Source: JAIOSM01 sp964565415 | GTDB taxonomy: Bacteria; Desulfobacterota; Desulfobacteria; Desulfobacterales; Desulfobacteraceae | Direction of reading: 5' to 3' | Assembly: GCA_964565415.1 (NCBI GenBank) | Contig: CAZMEX010000005.1 | Coordinates: 29,758 to 93,757 of the forward strand | Length of the DNA stretch: 64,000 bases | Shown here: piece after piece, positions 17,857-27,679 of the stretch | How the letters are laid out: every line of letters starts with the position of its first letter | How positions within the stretch are numbered: the stretch's first letter is position 1 | Translations under genes and position numbers: made by a program | Notes under the pieces: model-generated | What the model saw: only the letters and a program-made list of their open reading frames with translations | Told to the model about the DNA's origin: nothing | Database searches by the model: none

Positions 17857-18954
17857 TCAAGGAGCAAGGGAATCAAATATCAAGTTCCCATCAAAATCAA
17901 AAATAATTGAGCGGACAGAGAGTTTATTTTCAGCAAAGTTTTCTCCATTGGCAACAATTTTTTTACCCACATGGGAAACCAAATCTGGAAACTTGGGATA
18001 TATAAAAGAAAATGCATGTCTTGCAGTGTTGGCACTTTTGATTTTTCTCACAAGGGTTGGATCTGAAGTTATTGTCTTAGCCCACCCTGCAAGCTTTTCC
18101 ATGGAAAGATTTGATTTTGCAGCATGTGTATGTTCAAATCCCATTGCCATTTTTACAGCTTTTCCAAAAAAAACTGTGATTATTAAATTTTGAATTTTTG
18201 AATTTTTAACAGCTTGATCAATGGAAGCCTTAAAGAAGTCACCTGTCTGGACAAAGCACTCTTCAAAAAAATCAGGAAAAAGATCCATGGCAAATCTTTC
18301 GCTTCTTCTTCCCGTGGTATACACCAAAGTTGTTCCCCCCTTGGCAGCAGCAATATTTACACCTGCCTTAATGGTTGCAATATAAGCATCATGGGACATG
18401 GGAGTAACAATACCAGTGGTTCCAAGGATTGAAATACCGCCAATAATGCCAAGCCTTGCATTTAAGGTCTTTTTTGCAAGCTCCTCACCCCGGGGAACAA
18501 ACACCTCTATAACAAGATTATTAGATCTTGTTATAGAGAGATTATCAAAAACATAATCAATGGATTCTCGAATCATTGCCCGGGGACCTGGGTTTATGGC
18601 AAACTCTCCAACAGTAAGCTCTAATCCAGGCTTTGTAACTTTGCCAACACCAACTCCACCCTTAATTGTAATATCATGACCTTTGGTTTTTAATAATGTT
18701 ATTTTTACTCCGATTTGCGCTTTATGTGTAATGTCTGGATCATCACCTGCATCCTTAACTACAAGGCATTGGACTTGATTATCAGTTAATTGCCTGATGT
18801 CAAATATATCTATAAATCTTTGTTCACCTGTTAAAAACCTTATTTTTACTTTGCTCTTTTTTTCCTTGCCCAATAAAAAATAGAGGGCTGCTTTTGTGGC
18901 AGCAGCAGCAGAAGCACCGGTTGTAAAACCTTTTTTTAAAGGCTTGTCAGACAT
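17857..18954 (-). CDS. cbiD: Cobalt-precorrin-5B C1-methyltransferase
   Basis: CbiD methylates C1 of cobalt-precorrin-5B in the anaerobic pathway. The 365-residue protein starts with the family hallmark KKGFTTGASAAAATKAAL, continues with VKDAGDDPDITHKAQIGV and GVGKVTKPGLEL, and has GTTGIVTPMSHDAY in the middle. This CbiD type has no aerobic homologue, so it marks the pathway as oxygen-independent. It is third in a - strand group, 44 bases after cbiA. Confidence 0.94.
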   Translation of the reverse strand: MSDKPLKKGFTTGASAAAATKAALYFLLGKEKKSKVKIRFLTGEQRFIDIFDIRQLTDNQVQCLVVKDAGDDPDITHKAQIGVKITLLKTKGHDITIKGGVGVGKVTKPGLELTVGEFAINPGPRAMIRESIDYVFDNLSITRSNNLVIEVFVPRGEELAKKTLNARLGIIGGISILGTTGIVTPMSHDAYIATIKAGVNIAAAKGGTTLVYTTGRRSERFAMDLFPDFFEECFVQTGDFFKASIDQAVKNSKIQNLIITVFFGKAVKMAMGFEHTHAAKSNLSMEKLAGWAKTITSDPTLVRKIKSANTARHAFSFIYPKFPDLVSHVGKKIVANGENFAENKLSVRSIIFDFDGNLIFDSLAP

Positions 18955-18998
18955 TGAATCTTACCTTTTTGCTTTTTAATTGTGTATTTTATAACTAT

Positions 18999-20399
18999 TT
19001 ACTCCATGCTCTTATACTTGAGACATGCCTTAACAAAGCTTTTTGCACAGTTCTCATTGCTTCCAAAATGAATATGAAAATAACTTGCTAAAGTATTATT
19101 TTTTAAAAAGCCGGATAGGTCCACGGTTTTACCATCTCTCTTTGTAACATTGTAAATATCTTTAATATCATTATCCAAAAAAGTTTTCTTTGACATATCT
19201 TCCAGAAGAGTTGAATAATGATACTCATGTCCTCTTAAAACAGCGCCTTTACTCCCAATTAAGGAATTCTGTTTAAGCGTGATTTCTCGATACCCAAGAG
19301 ATCTTAATCTGGATGACACCTTAACTGAAAAATTAAAGCAGCCGGTCATGGGATATGTTTTTTTACCATTTTCATCTGTCATAAAAGAACAAAGATACAT
19401 AAATCCTCCGCACTCTCCATATATGGGCATATTGCCATGACTTTCTGCATTAATATCTTTTAAAAGGGAGATATTGCAGGAGAGCTCATTGGCAAAAAGC
19501 TCAGGATATCCTCCGCCAAAATAGAGACCATGCAGGTTATCAGGAAGATGTGTATCAGTTAAAGGAGAAAATTCAACAATTTTCGCACCGCTTTTTTTTA
19601 ACAGCTCAATATTGTCTTTATAATAAAAGCAGAAAGCTTTATCCCTTGCAACTCCAATGTTAACCACCTCTTTATCCCTGGTACCTTCATCTGAAACGTG
19701 ATAATGGTTATTGGAAAAAGGTGCTAGTTTATGGATAAAATCTTTAAAAGATGTATTTTTATCAATCATTGTTACAAGCAGAGAAAGTGTTTCATCAGAC
19801 ATGGTAAACTCTTCTGCTGTAACAAGTCCCAAGTGCCTGTCAGGAAGAGATATTTTCTCATTTCTTAAAATATAACCCAAAGATTCTGTTTTGCAATTAT
19901 CTTTTACTGCATCTTTCAAATACCTATAATGATTTGGACTTCCAACACGATTAAAAATAATACCGGCAATATTCAAATTTTTATCAAAGTTTTCAAACCC
20001 CTGTACAATGGCAGCAACACTTCTTGCCATACTTCTTGCATCAAGAATCAGAACAACAGGAAGATTGAGCCATTTTGCCATTTGCGCTGTTGATCCTGCC
20101 TCTGATGTACCGCTGATACCGTCAAAAAGCCCCATCACGCCCTCGACCACAGCAATATCACAATTGAGAGAACTTTTTTGAAAATTTTCTATATTATAAT
20201 TTTTTGAAAGCATCCAGGAATCCAGATTAATGCTGGTTTTGCCACATATTTTTGTATGGTGACCAGGATCAATAAAATCAGGCCCTATTTTAAAAGGTGC
20301 AACTTTATATCCCAAGTGGGAAAGATATTTCATTATACCAAGGGATAGAGTTGTTTTGCCGGAGTTACTCCCGATTCCTGCTATTACAAAACCTTTAAT
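18999..20399 (-). CDS. cbiA: Cobyrinate a,c-diamide synthase, probable ATT start
   Basis: CbiA amidates the a and c acetates of the corrin ring. The C-terminal class I amidotransferase domain includes LYFGGGYPELFA and YGECGGFMYL with the nucleophilic Cys. The first ATG (20333) would cut off the ATP-binding P-loop, which is encoded just upstream as AGIGSNSGKTTLSLG. No ATG, GTG or TTG lies between that P-loop and the in-frame TAA that ends cbiC. AGGAGG at 20405-20410 sits five bases before an ATT at 20397-20399, so that codon is proposed as the start, giving 466 residues. Confidence 0.88.
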   Translation of the reverse strand: MKGFVIAGIGSNSGKTTLSLGIMKYLSHLGYKVAPFKIGPDFIDPGHHTKICGKTSINLDSWMLSKNYNIENFQKSSLNCDIAVVEGVMGLFDGISGTSEAGSTAQMAKWLNLPVVLILDARSMARSVAAIVQGFENFDKNLNIAGIIFNRVGSPNHYRYLKDAVKDNCKTESLGYILRNEKISLPDRHLGLVTAEEFTMSDETLSLLVTMIDKNTSFKDFIHKLAPFSNNHYHVSDEGTRDKEVVNIGVARDKAFCFYYKDNIELLKKSGAKIVEFSPLTDTHLPDNLHGLYFGGGYPELFANELSCNISLLKDINAESHGNMPIYGECGGFMYLCSFMTDENGKKTYPMTGCFNFSVKVSSRLRSLGYREITLKQNSLIGSKGAVLRGHEYHYSTLLEDMSKKTFLDNDIKDIYNVTKRDGKTVDLSGFLKNNTLASYFHIHFGSNENCAKSFVKACLKYKSME

Positions 20400-20420
20400 A
20401 ATTGCCTCCTGAACAGCTTC

Positions 20421-21014
20421 TTATGCATTGTTTTCAGCCAAAACAGTAAGGGCATTCACAACACTTGCTGCAATGTTTGACCCACCTTTTCTACCCACAT
20501 TGGAAATATATGGAAAATCCAACTCAATAAGGTCATGCTTGGATTCTGCGGCATTAACAAACCCCACGGGAAATCCAATTATCAATGCAGGTTTGGCTTT
20601 TCCCATTTTTACAAGCTCAATTAAGCGCAACAAAGCTGTGGGTGCATTTCCAATAACATAAATAGCATTGTCCATCAAATCTGACGCTTTATCAACAGCA
20701 GCTTCAGCCCGGGTCAGATTTTTATCAAAAGCTTCTCTTACAACTGCTTCATCTTTTATAAAGCAGTGAGCCGGTTTACGAATTCCAGCCCTTGCCATAT
20801 TTGTATCTGTAAAAATAGAGCATCCATTTTTTAAAGCTCTAATTGCTGCATCAATTGCATTTTTATGGAATCTTATGGTCTTAATATATTCAAAATCAGC
20901 TGAGGTGTGAATCATTCGCCTTACTATGGGCCATTCTAAAGAGCTAAATCCGTGATCACCCGCTTCTTTATCAATAATTTGAAAACTTAACTTTTCAATA
21001 TTTTCAGGTTTCAT
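20421..21014 (-). CDS. cbiC: Cobalt-precorrin-8 methylmutase
   Basis: CbiC moves the methyl group from C11 to C12, forming cobyrinic acid. The 197-residue protein has the catalytic His in RRMIHTSADFEY (H36), the block IFTDTNMARAGI, and PALIIGFPVGFVNAAESK, all typical of the family. It is the first gene of the - strand cbiC-cbiA-cbiD group and diverges from glnE. No cobalamin riboswitch is seen in the 146-base gap upstream, unlike the other cobalamin operon. Confidence 0.94.
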   Translation of the reverse strand: MKPENIEKLSFQIIDKEAGDHGFSSLEWPIVRRMIHTSADFEYIKTIRFHKNAIDAAIRALKNGCSIFTDTNMARAGIRKPAHCFIKDEAVVREAFDKNLTRAEAAVDKASDLMDNAIYVIGNAPTALLRLIELVKMGKAKPALIIGFPVGFVNAAESKHDLIELDFPYISNVGRKGGSNIAASVVNALTVLAENNA

Positions 21015-21160
21015 ATATATTTATCCTTTTTTAATTATCCAGATATTTTATTTACCATGCTTTTATTTGATATCATTGTTCCACCATTACTTGCAACAGA
21101 TCACTCTCTTATTTATCTTGAATTTAAACAAATTTAAGATTATGTTTACAAAACAGATAA

Positions 21161-24112
21161 ATGGATTTTAAGATGACAAAACAGATATATACTAAAACAG
21201 TTGACAAAATCTTTCCAACGCTTGAAGCTTATCATAAAGACAACATTTTATCAAAAATAACAAAAATTCATAACCACGCTGCAACCTTACAAATAGCTCT
21301 GCCTGAAAGTTCAGATTTTATTAAAGAATTTGTACAGGCAATATTTTTCAGTGAATTTATTGAATCTTCCCTTACAAGATACCCGGATATTTTAGAAGAT
21401 CTTATAAATTCAGGCGACCTTGAAAAAACATATACAGAAGATGAAGTTTTTGTCAAAATTGATGGTTCAATCAAAAATTTATCCAGTAAAGCCAATGAAC
21501 CCAGTGAAGCCAAAGTCCAACATGCTGTGGTTAAAACAAAACTTCGTGAAATGATCAGAATAGCATGGAGGGACTTAAATCAAAAAGCCAGCCTCAATGA
21601 AACTTTAACTGATTTATCTTTACTTGCAGATGCTTGTATTGAAACGGTTTTCTCCCATATTTACAAGGAGTTATCCTCAACCCATGGAACCCCAACAGAT
21701 GCACAGGGAAAAAGGCAAAACCTGATAGTATTTGGAATGGGAAAGCTTGGTGCAAAAGAGTTAAACTTTTCATCAGATATTGATCTGATTTTTGTTTATC
21801 CAAAACATGGATATACTGATAGGGAAAAGAGTATTTCCAACGAAGAATTTTTTACAAAGATGTGTAGAAAATTTATAAAATTTTTAAGCTCAAACAGGGA
21901 TGGACTGAATTTTTACAGGGTGGATACCAGACTTAGACCCTTTGGAGCAACAGGACCCCTGGTTATGACATGCCAGGAGTTTGAAGAGTACTACGAGGCA
22001 CAGGGCAGAGAGTGGGAAAGATATGCCTTTATAAAAACAAGACCCGTGGCAGGAGACTTAAAGGGCGGGTATAAACTTTTAAAGGATTTAAATTCATTCA
22101 TCTACAGGCGGTATTTTGATTATGGAACTTTTGACTCTTTTAAGGATATGAAAACAAGAATCTCTCTGCAGACAAAAAACAGAAATCTAAAGACAAATAT
22201 TAAATCAGGTCCCGGCGGAATAAGAGAGATTGAATTTTTTGGACAGGTTTTCCAGCTCATACGGGGAGGGATTGAACCTGAACTCCAGACGAGAAAGATA
22301 TTAAAGGTTCTTGGTCTTTTAGTGAAATATTCATGCATTGACCAGAAAACTGAAGAAGATTTGACCAGGGCATATTTTTTTTTAAGAATGGTTGAAAATC
22401 GCCTCCAGGAGTATCAGGATTTACAAACCCATGATCTTCCGGAAAACAGTGGGGCAAAATTAAGAGTGGCGCTCTCCATGGGCTTTGCTTCCCATGAAGA
22501 GTTTATAACAATTCTTGATAAACATAGAGATACGGTTCATCAGCACTTCACAGACCTTCTTGTATCAGAAGAAGATGAAATAGATGATAAGGAAATAGAA
22601 GGTTATAAGCAATTATGGCTAAATATTAATGATGCCCAGTCAATAATTGAAACTAAAGTAATCTCAGGCTATGGCAATATTGATAGTGTGGCTAAGCTTT
22701 TGCAAGGACTTAAAGAGCATCCTAAAACTCAAAGGCTTGCTGTGAGCGGAAGAAAACGCCTAAACAGATTAATCCCCCTGGTTTTACAAAAAGCAAGTAA
22801 ATGTCAAGATCCTGACACTGCATTAATGCGCCTTATTGAGATGATAATAACAATAGAATCAAGAGCATGCTATATATCTCTGCTTTTAGAAAACAAAGGT
22901 GCATTGCACACTCTATCTGTTTTGGCAGAAAAAAGCCCCTGGATTATCTCGTTTCTTTCAAAACATCCGGCTTTACTGGATGAATTGCTTGATCCTAAAA
23001 CCCTTTACTCCCCTCCTGAAAAAAAAGAGCTGGAGGATTTGCTTAAAAGGCGAATGTCAAAAATTGATGAAAATGATATTGAATTTCAACTGGAAGAGTT
23101 GTCAGTTTTTAAACAGACAAACACATTAAGGGTTGCTTCAGCTGACATAAGTAAAAATTATCCTTTAATGAAAGTAAGTGACAAACTGACATATATAGCT
23201 GAAACAGTGCTGGATAAAGTTCTTGAAATTTCCTGGAACACGGTTGTAAAAAAATATGGGGTACCAGGAAGAGCAGATGATGGTGCAATAGATGAAGCCC
23301 ATGACCAACAGATAGAATCGTGCGGCTTTGCAATTGTTACATATGGCAAAGTTGGCGGCTTGGAAACAGGTTATAAATCAGACCTGGATTTAATATTTAT
23401 CTGTTTAGACGATGCCGGGGTAACAAAGCATGCAAAAAGAAGTATTGAAAACATTGCGTTTTATTCAATCCTAAGCCAGAGAATAATAAGTGCCCTTACA
23501 ATGCATACCCCGGCAGGTCAACTCTATGGTGCTGATATGAGATTAAGACCCGGGGGGCAGAGCGGAATGATTGTAACCACTGTTGATGCTTTAAAGGATT
23601 ACTTTGAAACTAAGGCATGGACCTGGGAACATCAGGCATTGATAAGGGCAAGGGCAGTAAGCGGAGATAAAGAGATTCAAACAAGGTTCAATAAAATAAG
23701 AGAAGGAGTTATAAGAAAAAAAAGGGATTTAAAAACCTTAAAAACCGATGTGCTTGATATGCGCAACCGTATGAAAAAAGAACATCTTAAAACAAAAAAG
23801 GGATTTTTTGACATAAAACAGGGCAGTGGTGGAATTATAGATATTGAATTTTTAGTGCAATACCTTATTTTAAAAAACAGTTATTCCCATCCTGGCTTAA
23901 CATTATGGACAGATAATGTACGTCTGCTTGAAACCCTTGCCCAAGAGAAAATTATACAGCAAAAAGAGTGTGAGGCGATACAAAAAGCATATCTTGTAAT
24001 GAGAAAAGCAATCCATAGACTCAACCTTCAGGAGAAGGAGTTGTTATTGCCAATAACCCAATTTTCCGACTTAAAAAACCATGTGGTTACAGCATACAAT
24101 AAATATTTTTAA
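21161..24112 (+). CDS. glnE: Bifunctional glutamine synthetase adenylyltransferase/deadenylase
   Basis: GlnE adds AMP to glutamine synthetase or removes it according to nitrogen status. The 983-residue protein has the two-domain layout of the family. An N-terminal nucleotidyltransferase carries FGMGKLGAKELNFSSDIDLIF (near residue 190) and its helical domain. A C-terminal one carries YGKVGGLETGYKSDLDLIFI (near 728), with DMRLRPGGQSGM following. Start codons 21161 and 21173 are both possible and neither has a strong ribosome-binding site. The end overlaps the convergent hutI end by four bases. Confidence 0.94.
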   Translation: MDFKMTKQIYTKTVDKIFPTLEAYHKDNILSKITKIHNHAATLQIALPESSDFIKEFVQAIFFSEFIESSLTRYPDILEDLINSGDLEKTYTEDEVFVKIDGSIKNLSSKANEPSEAKVQHAVVKTKLREMIRIAWRDLNQKASLNETLTDLSLLADACIETVFSHIYKELSSTHGTPTDAQGKRQNLIVFGMGKLGAKELNFSSDIDLIFVYPKHGYTDREKSISNEEFFTKMCRKFIKFLSSNRDGLNFYRVDTRLRPFGATGPLVMTCQEFEEYYEAQGREWERYAFIKTRPVAGDLKGGYKLLKDLNSFIYRRYFDYGTFDSFKDMKTRISLQTKNRNLKTNIKSGPGGIREIEFFGQVFQLIRGGIEPELQTRKILKVLGLLVKYSCIDQKTEEDLTRAYFFLRMVENRLQEYQDLQTHDLPENSGAKLRVALSMGFASHEEFITILDKHRDTVHQHFTDLLVSEEDEIDDKEIEGYKQLWLNINDAQSIIETKVISGYGNIDSVAKLLQGLKEHPKTQRLAVSGRKRLNRLIPLVLQKASKCQDPDTALMRLIEMIITIESRACYISLLLENKGALHTLSVLAEKSPWIISFLSKHPALLDELLDPKTLYSPPEKKELEDLLKRRMSKIDENDIEFQLEELSVFKQTNTLRVASADISKNYPLMKVSDKLTYIAETVLDKVLEISWNTVVKKYGVPGRADDGAIDEAHDQQIESCGFAIVTYGKVGGLETGYKSDLDLIFICLDDAGVTKHAKRSIENIAFYSILSQRIISALTMHTPAGQLYGADMRLRPGGQSGMIVTTVDALKDYFETKAWTWEHQALIRARAVSGDKEIQTRFNKIREGVIRKKRDLKTLKTDVLDMRNRMKKEHLKTKKGFFDIKQGSGGIIDIEFLVQYLILKNSYSHPGLTLWTDNVRLLETLAQEKIIQQKECEAIQKAYLVMRKAIHRLNLQEKELLLPITQFSDLKNHVVTAYNKYF

Positions 24113-25356
24113 TCTGTTTTTGGTATTTTTCCCGCTGCCATAATCATTGCAGCAGGAGCTAACCCTGCATAGTAACTTAAATCACACGGCTCTGTTATAT
24201 CCCATGCAACCAGGTCTGCATCTTTGCCAACTTCCAGGGTTCCCTTTTTGTTTTCAAGTCCTAAAGCTTTTGCACCATTTATGGTTGCACCCAAAAGAGC
24301 TTCTCCAGGGGTAAGAGAAAACAATACACATGCCATGTTCATGGCAAGGGGCAGTGACAACACAGGGCTTGAGCCTGGATTCATGTCTGTTGACACTGCC
24401 ATGGCAATATCAAGCTCTCTTAAAAGTTTAATGGGTGGTTTTTGTTTCTCTTTTAAATAGTAAAATGCTCCGGGTAAAAGCACTGCTGTAACACTGTTTT
24501 CTGCCATTTCTTCAAGGCTTGATCTTGAAACATATTCAAGATGATCACAGGACAATGCGCCATATCGGGCTGCCATTAAGGCTCCTTTAGAATCTGAAAG
24601 CTGCTCCGCATGGAGTTTTAGATCAAAACCCAGCTCTTTTGCTTTTTGAAAAACCTTTTGGGTTTGTTTCAGGGAGAATCCAATGGTTTCACAAAAAGCA
24701 TCAACGCTTGTTGCAATTCCCTGATTTTTCACTTCAGGCAACACTTGAGTTACTAAAAAATCTATATAATCATCTGGTCTGCCTTTAAATTCCAAAGGCA
24801 GAGCATGGGCACCAAGAAAAGTAGCCTTAATTGCCGCAGGATGGGATTCATCAATTTTTTTAATAACCTCAAGCATTTTAAGTTCGGTTTCAAGGTCAAG
24901 CCCGTATCCTGATTTGATTTCAATGGTTGTTGCGCCTTGATAAAAAAGAGAGTTCACCCTTTTTAATGCATTTTCATAAAGAGTATCAATTGATTCTTTC
25001 CGGGTATGTTTTACAGTAGAGAGAATACCTCCACCCATTGTTGCAATCTTCTCATAACTTATACCGGAAAGTTTCATTTCAAACTCTTTGGCTCTTGAAC
25101 CTCCGTACAGTAAATGAGTATGACACTCCACAAGACCTGGTAAAATCCATTTTCCCTGCATATCATGAATATTTACAGCTCTTTTTTCCCAATCACTTAT
25201 TAGGTTCTTCCTTTTACCTGCAAAACATATTTTTTTTCCAGCAACACCAACAGCACCATCAAAAACTGAACCATAGCCATTATTGGTCATGGTTGCAATA
25301 TTACAATGGATAAAAAGATGGTCGATTTTTTCCGGAAAAGAATTCTTGCTCCCCAT
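24109..25356 (-). CDS. hutI: Imidazolonepropionase
   Basis: HutI hydrolyses imidazolonepropionate to formiminoglutamate, the third step of histidine degradation. The 415-residue metal-dependent amidohydrolase shows LVECHTHLLYGGSRAKEFE with the HxH metal ligands near residue 78, KSGYGLDLETELKML, KLHAEQLSDSKGA, and STDMNPGSSP near the C-terminus. It is 60 bases downstream of hutU on the same strand, so the two are probably co-transcribed. The preceding step enzyme HutH is not in the window. Confidence 0.94.
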   Translation of the reverse strand: MGSKNSFPEKIDHLFIHCNIATMTNNGYGSVFDGAVGVAGKKICFAGKRKNLISDWEKRAVNIHDMQGKWILPGLVECHTHLLYGGSRAKEFEMKLSGISYEKIATMGGGILSTVKHTRKESIDTLYENALKRVNSLFYQGATTIEIKSGYGLDLETELKMLEVIKKIDESHPAAIKATFLGAHALPLEFKGRPDDYIDFLVTQVLPEVKNQGIATSVDAFCETIGFSLKQTQKVFQKAKELGFDLKLHAEQLSDSKGALMAARYGALSCDHLEYVSRSSLEEMAENSVTAVLLPGAFYYLKEKQKPPIKLLRELDIAMAVSTDMNPGSSPVLSLPLAMNMACVLFSLTPGEALLGATINGAKALGLENKKGTLEVGKDADLVAWDITEPCDLSYYAGLAPAAMIMAAGKIPKTD

Positions 25357-25416
25357 TTTCTGCTCCTCCTGTTCTATCCTCTGTTTTCTACTCCCTGATA
25401 GTATAAACTCGCCTGT

Positions 25417-27408
25417 TTATTGTTTAACTATCTTATCAATAAGATCATTATTGGGAATATATGGCAATGTAATATGGTCGTCCATGTTCTTCTCATTATA
25501 TTCAGCACATGTTTTAATGGAGTTTTCACAGCGTGCCCATGCTCTTCTTGCAACACCGCCCATGACATCCCAGTTCATGGCGCTCTTAATAATTTCATCA
25601 ATGCGCCCACTTCCATCAAGAACAAGTCCAAATCCTCCATTGATTGCTCTTCCTATACCAACTCCACCGCCATTGTGGAGAGATACAAGACTCATACCCC
25701 TTGCAGCATTACCAGCATAGCACTGGGTTGCCATATCAGCCATGATATTAGAACCATCTTTAATGTTTGCAGTTTCCCGGAAAGGCGAATCTGTGCCTCC
25801 TGTGTCGTGGTGATCTCTTCCCAGCATAATCGGTCCAATTTTCCTGTCTCGTACCATCTTGTTAAATTTCAAGGCAATCTTAATTCTACCTTCGGTATCC
25901 TGATAAAGGATTCTTGCCTGGGTGCCGACAACAAGCTTGTTTTTCTTAGCATCCCTTATCCAGATATAATTATCCCTATCCTGAAATCTTCTGTCAGGAT
26001 CAATACACTCCATGGCAGCCAAATCAGTTGCATCAAGATCATCTGTTTTACCGCTCAAACAAACCCATCTGAAAGGTCCATAGCCATAATCAAATAAAAG
26101 AGGTCCCATAATATCTTCCACATAGGAAGGAAAAACAAATCCTTCATTTGTATTTTTACCATTTTTACAAATATCTACAATACCAGTGTCATAGACCGCT
26201 TTAAGAAAGTTGTTTCCATAATCAAAAAAATAGGTCCCATTATCAACAAGTTTTTTAATGAGCTCATAATGTTTTTTTAAAGATGCGTTGACAAGGTTGA
26301 CAAATTTACCATGATCATCTGTCAGAAGATTTGTTCTCTCTTCAAAATCAAGCCCCTGGGGACAATAACCTCCATCATAAACAACATGACAGGAAGTTTG
26401 ATCACTTAAAAGCTCTATTTTTATGCTGTTATTCACACCATATTCCAGTAGATCCACAATATTGCCGTGGAATGCAATTGCAGCCCCTTTCTTCTCCTTT
26501 TTATATTGTGCTGCAAGCTCAAAAGCCTTACCCGGCTCTTTAACAATTTCGCTGACCCAACCCTGATTATATCGCGTCTCTATTCTTGACAAATCAACTT
26601 CTGCGAATATACCTACACCATGGGCTATTTCAACTGCTTTTCCCTGGGCACCACTCATTCCTCCCAATCCAGAACTTACGAAAAGAACACCCTTCATATC
26701 TTTTTTGTTTTCTTTTTTTGAAACCATACGTGCTGCATTTAAAAGCGTGTTGTAAGTGCCATGCACAATGCCCTGGGGACCTATATACATCCACCCCCCG
26801 GCTGTCATCTGACCATAGTTGGCAACCCCAATGGCAGCAGCCCGGTTAAAATCTTCATTATTATCAAAAATACCTACCATTAATGCATTGGACATTATAA
26901 CCCTGGGTGCACCAGGGGATGATTTAAAAAGCCCCAGGGGATGCCCTGATTCAACAACAAGTGTAACATTTTGGGTTAATTGTTCCAGATAAGCTTTGAT
27001 AAGCCAGTACTGCATCCAGTTCTGGCACACTTGACCAGTTTCGCCATAGGTCACAAGTTCGTAAGGATATAGAGCTACTTCAAAGTCAAGATTATTGTCG
27101 ATCATTGTCTGAAATGCTTTTCCTTCTATACATTTTGACTTGTATTGATCAAGGGGCAACCCTGTAATCTTTCCAACAGGTCTGAACCTGTATCCATAGA
27201 TGCGCCCCTTTGTATCAAGCTCTTTCATAAACTCTGGTGCCATGGTTTCATGCCATTTTTCAGGTATATATCTCAAGGCATTTTTAAGGGCAAGCTTTCT
27301 ATCTTCATGGGAAAGTTCAGAATGCCTTTTAGGTGCCCTGCGCATCTCTTTGATAAACTCTTTTTTACCAGGAAGTGTTTCAAATATATTTTCAAGTGTA
27401 ATATTCAT
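25417..27408 (-). CDS. hutU: Urocanate hydratase
   Basis: HutU converts urocanate to imidazolonepropionate with tightly bound NAD. At 663 residues it is longer than the common form of about 556 residues, and the extra length is mostly N-terminal and internal. Recognisable segments are YGETGQVCQNWMQY, ESGHPLGLFKSSPGAPRV, MTAGGWMYIGPQGIVHGTYN, SGLGGMSGAQGKAVE and LHNGGGVGIGRAINGG. It leads a hutU-hutI pair. A 14-bp palindrome about 55 bases upstream resembles a HutC operator. Confidence 0.93.
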   Translation of the reverse strand: MNITLENIFETLPGKKEFIKEMRRAPKRHSELSHEDRKLALKNALRYIPEKWHETMAPEFMKELDTKGRIYGYRFRPVGKITGLPLDQYKSKCIEGKAFQTMIDNNLDFEVALYPYELVTYGETGQVCQNWMQYWLIKAYLEQLTQNVTLVVESGHPLGLFKSSPGAPRVIMSNALMVGIFDNNEDFNRAAAIGVANYGQMTAGGWMYIGPQGIVHGTYNTLLNAARMVSKKENKKDMKGVLFVSSGLGGMSGAQGKAVEIAHGVGIFAEVDLSRIETRYNQGWVSEIVKEPGKAFELAAQYKKEKKGAAIAFHGNIVDLLEYGVNNSIKIELLSDQTSCHVVYDGGYCPQGLDFEERTNLLTDDHGKFVNLVNASLKKHYELIKKLVDNGTYFFDYGNNFLKAVYDTGIVDICKNGKNTNEGFVFPSYVEDIMGPLLFDYGYGPFRWVCLSGKTDDLDATDLAAMECIDPDRRFQDRDNYIWIRDAKKNKLVVGTQARILYQDTEGRIKIALKFNKMVRDRKIGPIMLGRDHHDTGGTDSPFRETANIKDGSNIMADMATQCYAGNAARGMSLVSLHNGGGVGIGRAINGGFGLVLDGSGRIDEIIKSAMNWDVMGGVARRAWARCENSIKTCAEYNEKNMDDHITLPYIPNNDLIDKIVKQ

Positions 27409-27462
27409 TTTTAAATCTCCTCTGTCAAACAGTAGTATATGCTAAACAATAAAGCTCTTATG

Positions 27463-27476
27463 GTTGTATATACAAC
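27463..27476. promoter_or_regulatory. Candidate HutC-type operator upstream of hutU
   Basis: GTTGTATATACAAC is a perfect 14-bp palindrome located 55 bases upstream of the hutU start. GntR-family HutC repressors bind sites of the TTGTATATACAA type at hut promoters, so this is a plausible urocanate-responsive operator. No hutC gene is visible in the window. Confidence 0.55.
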
Positions 27477-27679
27477 TAATAAATAAATGTCAATGAAAAA
27501 GATTTTGTACTTTCACCTGATTGTAAGTTACCTTTTTCGTAAATCGTAACGAAATTTGTTTTTTTTCTTGACTTACCTGCGAATTCAATGCAGACTTAAT
27601 CTTAATAATAACAAAATTATTTTTCTGCTATTTTCAAAGCATGCGCAGGCAAAACTGATTTCCAGCTTAAGGAGACAAA

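Noticed and set aside
27568..27600. Possible sigma-70 promoter before the HPt gene
   Set aside because: TTGACT is good, but no acceptable -10 box lies at 16-18 bases.
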